From Bactrocera neohumeralis (taxonomy: Eukaryota; Arthropoda; Insecta; Diptera; Tephritidae): a stretch of DNA of 64,000 nt. Of this stretch, positions 53,778-63,958 are shown piece by piece. The translations under genes were made by a program, and so were the position numbers. Location of the stretch: positions 14,450,236 through 14,514,235 of the forward strand of contig NW_026089623.1 of assembly GCF_024586455.1 (NCBI RefSeq). The letters are read 5' to 3'. The first letter of the stretch is position 1. Each line of letters begins with the position of its first letter. The notes below the pieces were generated by a model, which saw only the letters and a program-made list of their open reading frames with translations, was not told the origin of the DNA and searched no databases.

Positions 53778-54390
53778 GTATGTGACAGGGATAATGGGAT
53801 GCCCAACTTATTCCAGTGTGAGAGCGCCTCAAAATAAGCGTTTTTTATAACATTTTCCATTGTGGCCACATCGAACAAAATAAGAATTTTTGGGCATTTA
53901 AATTAAAACGCCCAACGTTTATTACGATTGCAAATTATTATATATTGGACTTTTAATATATTTCGAAACCACTTAAATCCTTTTTTATGATTTTATGATA
54001 TATTAAAACAACTGACTTTCGATCTTTCAATACTTAATAAGGTGAATTAAGCCTGTTAGTTCTCAATTAATGAATGTTTTTAATCATTTGTAATAGAAAA
54101 TGATTTCTATTATGCATCAAATTACAAAACGTTTCATGAAATATGTTTAAATTTCGCATTTTCTTTGATTTTCATTGTTTTAAATTTTTATTAACGATCT
54201 TGAACGGCGGCAACAAATTTCTCCGTTCACATATATTTTTCGTATAATTTCAATCTGGCCGTTCCAGTCATTCCAATTGCGAAACGTCTAAACCTACCCA
54301 ATCCAGTCAACTGTCAAAGTTCGGTAGGTGAGCGGCTCTCACATTTCCAGTGACAGGAGAGTTGGGCATCCCATTATTCCTGGTATGTGA
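53778..54390. mobile_element. hAT-type MITE with 8-bp target duplication
   Basis: GTATGTGA at 53778-53785 and 54383-54390 flanks a 597-bp element that starts CAGGGATAATGGGATGCCCA and ends TGGGCATCCCATTATTCCTG. Inverted arms continue, imperfectly, into GTGAGAGCG. 8-bp duplications and CAG...CTG ends are typical of hAT. No coding sequence. Confidence 0.85.
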
Positions 54391-54597
54391 GCGCTTCAGT
54401 GTCATAGGAAATAGGTTGTGTGACAAAACCGATGCTTTTTTGTTGTTGTTCTTTTCTGAAAATAATTGGTAACCGTTAGTCCTGCCACGACGCCGACAAT
54501 AGTTGTCTTTCAATTTTAATGATTGTCGTTTTTAGTAAATTTTAAGTATCGGTTGAAAGCGGTCGCGTGTGAAGTATTAAAAGTTATTTAAGTACAT

Positions 54598-55650
54598 ATG
54601 TACAGCAAACGTCATCAAAGAAGATTAATGAATGCCGAAATAAATGAAATTGTAAATATAAATAATTCAAATGCCAATAATTATAATCTTAGTGAATGTG
54701 ACAATGATAATGAAAATGTGCTTGAAATTAACAATGAAAATTCTAGAACTGAAAATGTGAATGAAAGTAGTTTGGTAGTTGACTTGAAACAATGGGCAGT
54801 GAAAAATAACGTAACTCGTGTGGCTTTTGATGGTTTATTGAAACTTTTAAATAAATGGCATTTAAATGTCCCAACTTGCGCAGAGTCTCTGATTATTAGG
54901 CAGGATTCAATTATAAGTAGTGTTTCGCCTGGAACATATTTGCATTTAGGAGTCGAAAATAAGCTGCGTAGAATAAGTGACATTATAAAACAAATGGAAA
55001 TTGTAGTGTTAGATATCGGTATTGACAGTCTTCCACTATATAAGAGCTCACAGCAAACGTTATGGCCTATTATGGGAAAGCTTTTTCCACAATTAAATAC
55101 TGATGTATTGTTATTTGGCGTTTATTTAGGCACAAAAAAACCATCCAGCGTGAATAGTTATTTACAGGAATTTGCGTCTGAAATATCCAATTTACTTAAA
55201 AATGGTATAAACATAATTGGAAAGGTATTTGAAATCAAAATCAGAGCGTTCATATGTGATTCACCCGCAAAGGCATTTTTATGTCAGACTATGGGACATA
55301 ATGCATTAGAAGGTTGTACTAGATGTTGCCAGCAAGGAGAACGCATAAACAACAGAACAATTTACAGCACATCAAAGGCATTGCCACGCACTGACGAAGG
55401 TTTTTCATTACGTACAAGTGAAAATTATCATAAAATTTCAATGTATATAAATTCATTATCAGCAACTAAATCGGTGTATCAGGTGTATATTATAAAAAAC
55501 ATTATTGGATCAATTGGAGTTACAAACGGAATGAAAAAAATTCTCAGCGATAGCGTCATGGTGCAGTTAAATTATGATGGGCTGCAATACAAGGTGGCAT
55601 TCAAGAAGTTTGAGTGCCTAAATAATGACATAAATTTTACTTTTCCGTAA
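54598..55650 (+). CDS. Tnp2-like (CACTA) transposase, truncated
   Basis: Open 350-codon frame. An acidic, Asn-rich N-terminus (1-60) leads to LKQWAVKNNVTRVAFDGLLK, then a Tnp2-like core: VVLDIGIDSLPLYKSSQQ and TLWPIMGKLFP (about 140-165), GTKKPSSVNSYLQEFASEIS, RAFICDSPAKAFLCQTMGHN and LEGCTRCCQ. In CACTA Tnp2 these hold the first two catalytic Asp. The frame then changes to a segment (about 300-350, IIGSIGVTNGMKKILSDSV) I do not place, so the nuclease C-terminus is missing. The usual Gly after Asp (IDG) is Ser here. Intact frame, but probably an inactive remnant. Confidence 0.65.
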   Translation: MYSKRHQRRLMNAEINEIVNINNSNANNYNLSECDNDNENVLEINNENSRTENVNESSLVVDLKQWAVKNNVTRVAFDGLLKLLNKWHLNVPTCAESLIIRQDSIISSVSPGTYLHLGVENKLRRISDIIKQMEIVVLDIGIDSLPLYKSSQQTLWPIMGKLFPQLNTDVLLFGVYLGTKKPSSVNSYLQEFASEISNLLKNGINIIGKVFEIKIRAFICDSPAKAFLCQTMGHNALEGCTRCCQQGERINNRTIYSTSKALPRTDEGFSLRTSENYHKISMYINSLSATKSVYQVYIIKNIIGSIGVTNGMKKILSDSVMVQLNYDGLQYKVAFKKFECLNNDINFTFP

Positions 55651-55689
55651 TTAATAAGGCTTTGTTTTGATACACTTTGTTTATTTTTT

Positions 55690-56860
55690 TTGAAGTTATA
55701 CTTCTTATACGAGTTCGGAAAAGGTTGCGATAGATTCAGGTTGCGCAACCTGGCTCAATATGAATCTACGCAAGCTTGTTTCCGAAGATGTTCGAGCAGC
55801 AAGCGAAGCGGTGACAATCGACGATCGTTTGTTCGTTTCTTTCGGCACAGCTCTTCTTTTCTACCAACAACACAATGTTGCCATGCTTATGCTGTTGTTG
55901 TTTTTGTAGAACAATGTTTCAATTTTTGGTTGGTGACATATTCAATTAAATATAAATTCTGTTGGGATTCGAACCTACGTACCTACGTGCTCGTCGTAAC
56001 TTTTCAAGCGCTTACCACCAACACCACCATTGACACTTGAATTGCATTGTCCTAATTATGGTTTGGTTATGCATGAAAGAAATATACAATGGATCGCCGA
56101 TTGTTACCTCTTTTCTTGCTGCTGCTGCGCATATGTATGTTTGTGTGCTTGTTCATTATTGAAGTTATACTGCTTTTTCTTTCCTTTGTCTTTCATTTCT
56201 GCGAATTCTCAACTATTTTATGTGACCTTTTGTTGAAATACCCTGCGTTGGCCGTTGAAAAATTAAGGCTATACTTTACAGGATTATTTCTGTAGTTAGT
56301 CTTCATTTACATTTTTTGGAAATCGACCCGCGATGACGAGGTATATCGTTTTATCTGACAGCGTGAGGTTTAAGAAGTTCATTTCTAATTGTGTCTTGTG
56401 GCATATTAGAAATGATGTTTCTTCGAAAATCGTTCGCTTACAACGGATAAAACGACTTCTGAGTGGTGATTTTAATGAATAAATTCCTTTTGGTTGAAAT
56501 GCTCTGCGTTGGCCGTTGAAAAGTTAAGACTATACTTCTCAGGATCGTTCATTCCTTTCAAGAAATTAATGACCTTTAGAAATATGCATATTTGCATTAT
56601 TTCGTTGTCATTTCCATATTCGTAGCAATGGAATTTCTATGGCATAAGTAAAGTAATGGCCGCCGATTGTCACCCCTTGCCGCTGTAGCAGCTTCGCCTA
56701 CAAACATGTGTAAATATGTTTGTATGTATACGTATGATCGTGAATACATATCGACGCAGATTTTTGCGAGAAGCACCAGAAAGTTGTGCAATTTATGATT
56801 TTTAGCTTTTGCCATCGTCGCGAAAAGACTTGTTGGCAAAGGCATGCTCGTGGAGATAAT
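55690..56860. repeat. Cluster of repeat fragments including FAM-X
   Basis: A near-duplicate block CTGCGTTGGCCGTTGAAAA recurs at about 56242 and 56503. Inverted FAM-X sequence lies at 56690-56860 (CTTTTGCCATCGTCGCGAAAA). CGATTGTTACC, CGATTGTCACC and TTCTACCAACAACA blocks also recur. No gene. Confidence 0.5.
55955..56037 (-). repeat. tRNA-like SINE head or tRNA pseudogene
   Basis: The reverse strand has a Pol III A-box-like TGGTGTTGGTGG followed by TAAGCGC and a B-box GGTTCGAATCC about 40 bases later. The arms do not pair well enough for a functional tRNA. Body sequence follows to the left. Confidence 0.4.
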
Positions 56861-57015
56861 AGATTATAATAAACTAGAGGACCCGTCCACGCTTCACTGT
56901 GGCTGAAAATACTACAACTACCATCTATGTATATGATTTCTATTAGTTGGATTATAACTATTAGTTAAGGAGATTTTGAATTTTTGTGAAGCAGCTTGTG
57001 TTAGTTTACAAAAAA

Positions 57016-57120
57016 ATGGATCATAAAACATTTCGTGTGTCAATGAAGCATTGCCTTTTTTGTGAAAATACTGTTGTATTTTGGCTCATGGAAATCCACC
57101 GATGAAAAGATATTTGCCAA
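57016..57120 (+). pseudogene. Mariner-like N-terminal fragment
   Basis: MDHKTFRVSMKHCLF resembles the N-terminus of mauritiana-type mariner transposases. It degrades after about 25 codons; the remainder to 57300 has no clear match. Confidence 0.35.
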
Positions 57121-57300
57121 ACTTAAAGAGGCGAAAGCTCTGGGCAAAGTGTGTGCCTCGCAAGTTCATAATCCAACAAACACAACGAATAACTGATTCT
57201 GAGAAGTTTGAGTGCTCTTTAATCGTAATAAAACCGCATTTTTGCGTCGGTGTTTGACAATAGAAACATAGCTCCATCATTTCCCACTGAAGTCTAATCG

Positions 57301-58203
57301 ACAGTTATTCTAGTGGACTGCACATGATGAACCGGTTCTTAGGCGTGGAAAGACGAAAAAGTCGCTGGAAAGGTTATAACATCAGTTTTACTGAGCCAGT
57401 TATAATCTATTTCACTGCGTATTTGGTTGCAGTTTTTTTCTACTATTCCAAATACTTAGCAATTGTATTATTTTTGACGAAGAATCTGTTTAAAATTGTA
57501 CGCATATATTCAAATGATTTCTACAAACATGAATTTTCAACAAATGCTTATGATTTGAAATATAAATTTTGTATTTATGAGTTTTATTAAATTTTGGTAT
57601 AAAGAGGTAAAAGGTATCCTATGTCCTTACGCCGGTTCTAGACTACCTCTCCACCAATTTTCAACCAAATCGGTTCAGCTGTTCTTGAGTTATAAATGGT
57701 GTAACTAACACAACTTTCTTTTATTTAATATATAATAAAACAGGAAAATAGTGTTTTACAGTTCATACTTAGGTTATGCTTAGGCACTGAAAATGGGAAT
57801 GATGAAATTTGGGGTTCTTTTGTTGTTTTCATCAATTTTTGATATAATTTTCCTCGCAGTTATAATTTAAATATTTCAAACATATTTTTATGAATGACAT
57901 TTGTAAAACATATGTTGCCCATAACGTTGACATATATCATAATAAAATTTTATAAAAATTAATCATTGACTGTGAAACGCAAACGACTACTCAGTTTGCA
58001 ACAATACTTAGCTAGGATTTTATTTAGGCACAACTTAAGTATGGACTGTGAAACCGGGCATTAGCCATACAAAATTCTATACCTAAATGCAACTAAAAGA
58101 AATTTTTGTTTGCATTTAGGAAATACATGCAGAAATCAACTCTGTGATTTCCTAAATTTCTCTGAAATCTCCCAAATTCGAGGAAGATTTACTGGAAAAT
58201 TAT
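57301..58203. other. No recognizable feature
   Basis: AT-rich. An 88-codon frame at 57324-57590 is hydrophobic and shows no family likeness that I know. Confidence 0.35.
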
Positions 58204-59588
58204 ATATGACTCAAGCAGCTCACGACTTCCGGTTTTTGACCAAGTATCCTCTGGGTAGCCTAAGAACATCCGTTCGAAGGTGAGCTGAAGTAAGAAGGCG
58301 AAACACCCCTGCATAGAGTTGTGCGCTGGGTTTGGGACCCGTCACGTAAAAAGCTCACCCCAATGAAAAACCAACAGCAGCCTCGGATGAGAGACCCCCC
58401 TTTTGATGACGACCATGGCAAACGAAAGAAGGACTACGAATTAAGGGCATGCACCTGGAATGTCCGGTCCCTTAATTGGGAAGGTGCCACTGCCCAGCTG
58501 GTTGATATCCTCGTAAAAACAAAGGCTGACATCACCGCCGTCCAAGAAATGCGATGGACGGGACAAGGACAGAGACGAGTAGGTCCTTGTGACATTTACT
58601 ACAGTGGCCATATAAAGGGGCGCAAGTTTGGTGTGGGATTCGTGGTGGGAGAGAGACTCCGTCGCCGAGTACTATCATTCACTCCGGTGAATGAACGTCT
58701 AGCCACAATCCGCATCAAAGCGAGGTTCTTCAACATATCGCTGATCTGCGCCCACGCTCCGACGGATGAGAAGGACGATGTGACCAAAGATGCCTTTTAT
58801 GAGTGCTTGGAACGCACTTATGAGAGATGCCCCCGCCACGATGTCAAAATCGTGCTTGGCGACTTTAACGCCAGGGTGGGCAAAGAAGGTATCTTTGGCA
58901 CTACGGTCGGTAAATTCAGCCTCCACGAGGAAACATCCCCAAATGGGTTGAGGCTGATCGACTTCGCCGGGGCCCGAAATATGGTTATCTGTAGTACTAG
59001 ATTCCAGCACAAAATATTCATCAAGCTACCTGGCTGTCTCCGGATCGAAAAACTACCAACCTGATCGATCATGTTGTGATAGACGGAAGACACGTCTCCA
59101 GTGTTTTAGATGTGCGTGCGCTCCGAGGTCCTAACATCGACTCGGACCACTATCTTGTTGCAGTCAAGATTCGTACCCGCCTCAGTGCAGCAAAAAACGC
59201 ACGCCAACAAACACAAGGAAGGTTCGACGTCGAAAAGCTGCAATCACAACAGACTGCCGAACGATTTTCTACTCGGCTTGCACTCCTGCTCTCTGAGAGC
59301 ACTCGTCAACAACTCGGTATAAGGGAACTGTGGGACGGCATTTCAAACTCCTTACGTACAGCTGCATCCGAAACCCTTGGTTTTCGGAAAGTGCAAAAGA
59401 ACAACTGGTACGACGAGGAGTGCCGCGCCGCAGCGGAGAGAAAACAGGCTGCCTACCTCGCAACGTTACGATCGACCACAACACGTGCGGGATGGGATAG
59501 ATACCGAGAATTGAAGAAGGAAACGAGACGCATCTGCAGACAGAAAAAGAAAGAGGCCGAAATGCGTGAGTATGAAGAGCTTGATAAG
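58204..59588 (+). pseudogene. RTE endonuclease and linker, 5' half of an element (copy B)
   Basis: Starts at the same point as the copy at 12796 (ATATGACTCAAGCAG), then LRACTWNVRSLNWEG, VQEMRWTGQGQRRVG, CAHAPTDEKDDVTKD, KIVLGDFNARVGKEG. A one-base loss near 59015 shifts the frame into HVVIDGRHVSSVLDVRAL, NIDSDHYLVAVKIR (Asp-His catalytic pair), and a linker ending YRELKKETRRICRQKKKEAE. It stops dead at GAGCTTGATAAG (59588), before the RT. Otherwise well preserved. Confidence 0.9.
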
Positions 59589-59699
59589 AATCACCCGATA
59601 TATAATAGTATATTATGTACAAATCAAATAAAATTATTAAATATGCGTTCATACAAAATTATACTCATTATACAATACATATATATGTAAGACCAATTC

Positions 59700-60320
59700 A
59701 AATCAAGATATTTTCGCTTATCGTTTTCATTCATGAACGCAAGCGCACTTTCGACAGGCAAGATTTCTTCATAAAAACAAACACCAATACATCTTCCCGA
59801 GCATGCCTTTGTCAACAAGCGAATTTTCGCGACGATGGCAAAAGCCAAATATCACAAATTGAACAATTTCTGATGTTTCTTCTAGAATGGAGAAGTGTTA
59901 ACCCCGTAAGTCCACAAAGCACAGAAATAAGTGACAAAAGGGGCAACATAGTTCTTATCCATTTAAAATATTTTACAATTGTAAAATATTTTTCCGGGGC
60001 TCTCAAAAATCTGCGTCGATATGTATGCAAGCTCATACATATTTACGCTGGCTTGTAGGCGAAGCTCGGATTTTCTACCAACAACATAATGTTGTGACGC
60101 TTTGTCGTCGCTACAGTTCTTCGACACATTGACTCTTTGACAAAACGTGAGCTTCGGCCATTGGTTGCCCATGACAAAGGAGATTTCGCATTAAGGAATA
60201 AGTGTACACATTTACATACAAAGTTGTGGGCAGACAAATTTACAAACATTTTGCGTATGGTCCTTTCAAATTTGTTAACATGTAAATTATGTTTCGCCCG
60301 AACGCGGGGGGACCTCTACT
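59700..60320 (+). repeat. FAM-X repeat, copy 2
   Basis: Colinear with 22250-23010: CATCTTCCCGAGCATG, GATGGCAAAAGCCAAATATC, GTCCACAAAGCACAGAAA and TTCGGCCATTGGTTGCC. Non-coding. Confidence 0.5.
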
Positions 60321-60700
60321 GAAGTAAATCGAGTGAGTTTATATGACGAACTAAACTGAAATATCTTTATTTCACTTTTATTATGTGCTGTCTAATTCTA
60401 CTTAAAGCGTGCCATAAATTATAGTTGATGGCCGCTTTCTAATTGTCGATGTGTCAATAACGTATTTGACCCATTTGTTTAATAAAGAAATTATATACTT
60501 ACATATTGTTTATTTTAAAAGTAAGTGCTGTTAGCTATTAATGGCGTTGACTCCGCCACCTCTATATCGAAGCATCCCGTCTTCGAATATATATTCTGTA
60601 CCTTATTAATTTGTGTCGATAGTTAACATTTCCTCTTTTTCTTTTTAATTTTTAATTTTAATATTTAATAGAATATATGTTATTACTTTTGTAATAAAAT

Positions 60701-60744
60701 TGTTGAAGTTGTAATCTTAATATTATCAGTGGTTCTCTGCAACA
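60701..60744 (+). repeat. 44-bp 5' LTR of the copia derivative
   Basis: TGTTGAAGTTGTAATC ... TCTCTGCAACA; 5-bp inverted ends TGTTG/CAACA. Confidence 0.9.
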
Positions 60745-60745
60745 A

Positions 60746-60760
60746 TGGTTATGGGCCCAG
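60746..60760 (+). promoter_or_regulatory. Copia-type primer-binding site
   Basis: TGGTTATGGGCCCAG, matching the internal initiator-tRNA-Met site used by copia, 1 bp after the LTR. Confidence 0.75.
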
Positions 60761-60857
60761 GCCAGAACGCATAGGGCACCATTTGTTGTAACGGCAAATA
60801 TTAACTGAAGTGAATTTTCAATTTCGTGTGTGCGCGGTTTTTATATAAGTTTTTAAA

Positions 60858-61707
60858 ATGAGTTTGTCTCTGCAAATCGAAAAACTTGCAGAAGATAATT
60901 ACGGCGTCTGGTCGGTATCTGTGCGCAGTGTGCTAATTACCACAGATTTGTGGTACGTTGTTAGTGATAAAAAACCAGTGGAGGCAACGCCTCAAGATGT
61001 GCAAAAATGGAACACAGCAGACCAAAAAGCCTTGGCATGCTTGTTCCTTAATGTGAAACCGACGCAATTATTGCATATAAAATCTTGCAAAACGGCATAA
61101 GAAGCATGGCAAAAATTGAAGCAAATTCAAATGCCAGTTGGTCCAATAAGAAAACTGCAGTTATGTATATCAAAAATTGTTGCGTTTGAATATGCAGCAA
61201 AATGATAGCGTGATTCAGTATGTACAGTTGTTTGTCGAAACGGTCGACAAACTAGCGGAATTAAACATACAAATAGCGGATGATTTGAAAGTCATAATAT
61301 TGTTGTCAAGTCTTCCTAGCTCGTGGGAAACTTTTGTTGTAGCAATTGAGACTCGCGACGAATTGCCAACTTTTGACACAGTCAAAGCTAAAATTCTTGA
61401 GGAAAGTACGCGTAGGCAAGAACGAAATGAAAGAGAGGACATGCAAGCAGTGCATGCATGCGCAAACAAAAGCACATATGCAGCGCAAAAGCAACTAAGC
61501 AGCGTTAGAACACTCGATTGGCAAAGCGATGCAACGAAAGAAGTGAAGAAGCAAAATAAATTCATATTTAAGGGGAAATGCTTCAATTGTCAACGATCGG
61601 GTCATCGGGCAAATGTAGCCGATATCTTAACAAAGTCTTTGTCTAGGCAAAAGCACTGTAATTTTGTAAAAATGCTTGGATTAAATTCTAGTTTTGTTAA
61701 AAAGTAG
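60858..61707 (+). pseudogene. Copia gag fused to RNase H C-terminus
   Basis: Starts MSLSLQIEKLAEDNYGVWSV, the typical copia gag N-terminus, with NVKPTQLLHIKSCKTA, then a TAA at 61098 and a frameshift near 61180. It continues QNDSVIQYVQLFVETVDKLA, LLSSLPSSWETFVVAIETRD, then the knuckle CFNCQRSGHRA. The last Cys of the knuckle is lost because the sequence jumps to NVADILTKSLSRQKH, the extreme C-terminus of copia pol. Protease, integrase and RT are therefore deleted. Confidence 0.85.
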
Positions 61708-61732
61708 ATATATGTATAAGCTTAAGAAGAAG

Positions 61733-61776
61733 TGCTGAAGTTGTAATCTTAATATTATCAGTGGTTCTCTGCAACA
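61733..61776 (+). repeat. 44-bp 3' LTR of the copia derivative
   Basis: One substitution from the 5' copy (TGCTG for TGTTG). Confidence 0.9.
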
Positions 61777-62240
61777 AAAATAACCTAATATGATTATCAC
61801 TAATAAAGCACTAAATGTCCACCAAATATGATTTATTTTCATTTCTTGTTTTATTGGATTTAACATGTCAAAGTTTTCCAATCTTAAATCAATATTTGTT
61901 GTTTCAAAATATGTATTCTTTTAAGAAAAATAGCTTACATTTTCCTTCTTTTAAATATTTAAAAATTTTTGCATTACATTATCTTCAAAAGTTATTAAAT
62001 ATTATATACTCCATTTATTGTATGATTATTCACAATATGTTTGTTGGAAACTATTATAGCATCGTCTTTTCTCTTCTTAATTGGCGGAGACACCGCTTAC
62101 GCGATTATAGCCGAGTTAACAACAGCGCGCCAGTCGTTTCTTCTTTCCGCTACGTGGCGCCAATTGGATATTCCAAGCGAAGTCAGGTCCTTCTCCACTT
62201 GGTCCTTCCAACAGAGTGGAGGTCTTCCTCTTCCTCTGCT

Positions 62241-63958
62241 TCACCCGGCGGGTACTGCGTCGAATACTTTCAGAGCTGGAGTGTTTTCATCCATCCGGAC
62301 AACATGACCTAGCCAGCGTAGCCGCTGTCTTTTAATTCGCTGAACTATGTCAATGTCGTCGTATATCTCGTACAGCTCATCGTTCCATCGAATGCGATAT
62401 TCGCCGTGGCCAATGCGCAAAGGACCATAAATCTTTCGCAGAATTTTTCTCTCGAAAACTCGCAACGTCAACTCATCAGCTGTTGTCATCGTCCAAGCCT
62501 CTGCACCATATAGCAGGACGGGAATTATGAGCGACTTATAGAGTTTGGTTTTTGTTCGTCGAGAGAGGACTTTACTTTTCAATTGCCTACTCAGTCCGAA
62601 GTAGCACCTGTTGGCAAGAGTTATCCTGCGTTGGATTTCTAGGCTGACATTGTTGGTGGTGTTTACGCTGGTTCCAAGATAGACGAAATTATCTACAACT
62701 TCAAAGTTATGACTGTTAACAGTGACGTGGGTCGGAAAATTGGTCGCATCTGATTGCGGAGTGCCCGATGTACTCGGACATTAGGGATTTGGGTGGTATG
62801 GGGATTAGCTGGACTGATGGACAATTCGATGTTAGTGGTGTGATCTCCACTAGTCGGAATACCGAACAGCAAGGGTCGATTGCGCGTGAACTATTTATGC
62901 GGCGAAGGCGGTTAGCTGGAAGTTAGGGTTAGTTTTTGTATGATTGGTGTGTGTAAGTGATGTGTGTATGGGGTCCAACCACCAGTCCTGAGCCATATGG
63001 AAGCTCAACTGGTAGTAGTTTCAGCTGCGAGGTCTGACCGGAGACTTAATTCTGGTACCACGGGGAGCAGGAGCCCTTCGCTCCAACCTGCTCGTGCGGA
63101 CTGGCCCCTCGGGGAGTATCGTGGTGGTTGTGGTTAAAACCCAAATCGCGGGAAGAACTGACTTTGTCAGTTGAATGTGGGGTTGCATTGCAACCGGGTG
63201 CCGGACCCAAAGCACGGCAGAGGTTTTAGATGGGCCTCGAAACCTACCAAGGTGGTTAGTGTGTCCATTCCACACTGCCAATTGGTACCGAAAATGCTTT
63301 GCATTCTCAGGGCGCTGATCAACGCATTGATTTGATCCGCTGTGCTTTTGAGCGCCGTGGAGTAAGACGTGAGAGCAAGTTGGCGAGTGCGACGACTGTT
63401 TGTTTGATGACAGGAGATATTTCGTTTTGCCCTCGTTCACTGCCAGACCCATTTTCTGTGCTTCCTTTTCCAGCCTGGAGAAAGCAGAACTAACGCGCTG
63501 TCGAAAGCAGCTTTGAAATCGACGAAGAGGTGGTGTGTGTCGATTCTTCTTTCACGGGTATTTTCCAAGATTTGGCATATGGTGAATACCTGGTCGGTTG
63601 TTGATTTTCCAGGTCTGAAGCCACACTGATAAGGTCCAATCAGTTTGTTGACGGTGGGCTTTAATCTTTCACACAATACGCTCGATAAAACCTTATATGC
63701 GATGTTGAGGAGGCTAATCCCACGGTAGTTGGCGCAGATTGTGGGGTCTCCTTTTTTATGGATTGGGCATAGCACACTTAAATTCCAATTGTTGGGCATG
63801 CTTTCGTCCGACCATATTTTACAAAGAAGCTGATGCATGCTCCTTATCAGTTCCTCGCCGCCGTGTTTGAATTGCTCGGCCGGCAATCCGTCGGCCCCTG
63901 CCGCTTTTTTGTTCTTCAAGAGGGCAATTGCTATTCGAACTTCTTCATGATCGGGCAA
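62241..63958 (-). pseudogene. RTE reverse transcriptase, copy C
   Basis: Frame 63958-63437: MPDHEEVRIAIALLKNKKAA, DESMPNNWNLSVLCPIHKKG, NYRGISLLNIAYKVLSSVLC, GPYQCGFRPGKSTTDQVF, HHLFVDFKAAFDS. It then jumps to the MGLAVNEGKTKYLLSS block, so the catalytic YxDD part is deleted. After the inserted R1-like piece, frame 62582-62241 gives LYGAEAWTMTTADELTLRVF, RKILRKIYGPLRIGHGEYRI, RLRWLGHVVRMDENTPALKV. Dead enzyme. Confidence 0.85.
62724..63371 (+). mobile_element. R1-like non-LTR 3' end inserted in RTE copy C
   Basis: GACGTG at 62724-62729 and 63366-63371 flanks a 636-bp insertion in a block that is continuous in copy A. The forward frame reads SHLIAECPMYSDIRDLGGMG, GISWTDGQFDVSGVISTSRN and ARELFMRRRRLAGS, like an R1-type ORF2 C-terminus. 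A GC-rich 3' UTR follows, without a poly-A tail. Confidence 0.65.

Larger units (their letters stand above)
60696..61781 (+). mobile_element. Short copia derivative with 44-bp LTRs and gag only (TR-GAG-like)
   Basis: Terminal repeats 60701-60744 and 61733-61776 match at 43 of 44 positions, start TGTTG/TGCTG and end CAACA. AAAAT at 60696-60700 and 61777-61781 is the 5-bp target duplication. A copia-type primer site (TGGTTATGGGCCCAG) follows the left repeat at 60746-60760 and a purine tract (AAGAAGAAG) precedes the right. Total 1076 bp. Coding capacity is gag fused to the last residues of RNase H. Confidence 0.9.

Noticed and set aside
55955..56037. Functional tRNA gene
   Set aside because: The B-box is good, but acceptor and T-arm pairing fail; a SINE head or pseudogene is more likely.
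57324..57590. Hydrophobic 88-codon frame as a small membrane protein
   Set aside because: AT-rich composition, no likeness and no supporting context; not enough to call a gene.
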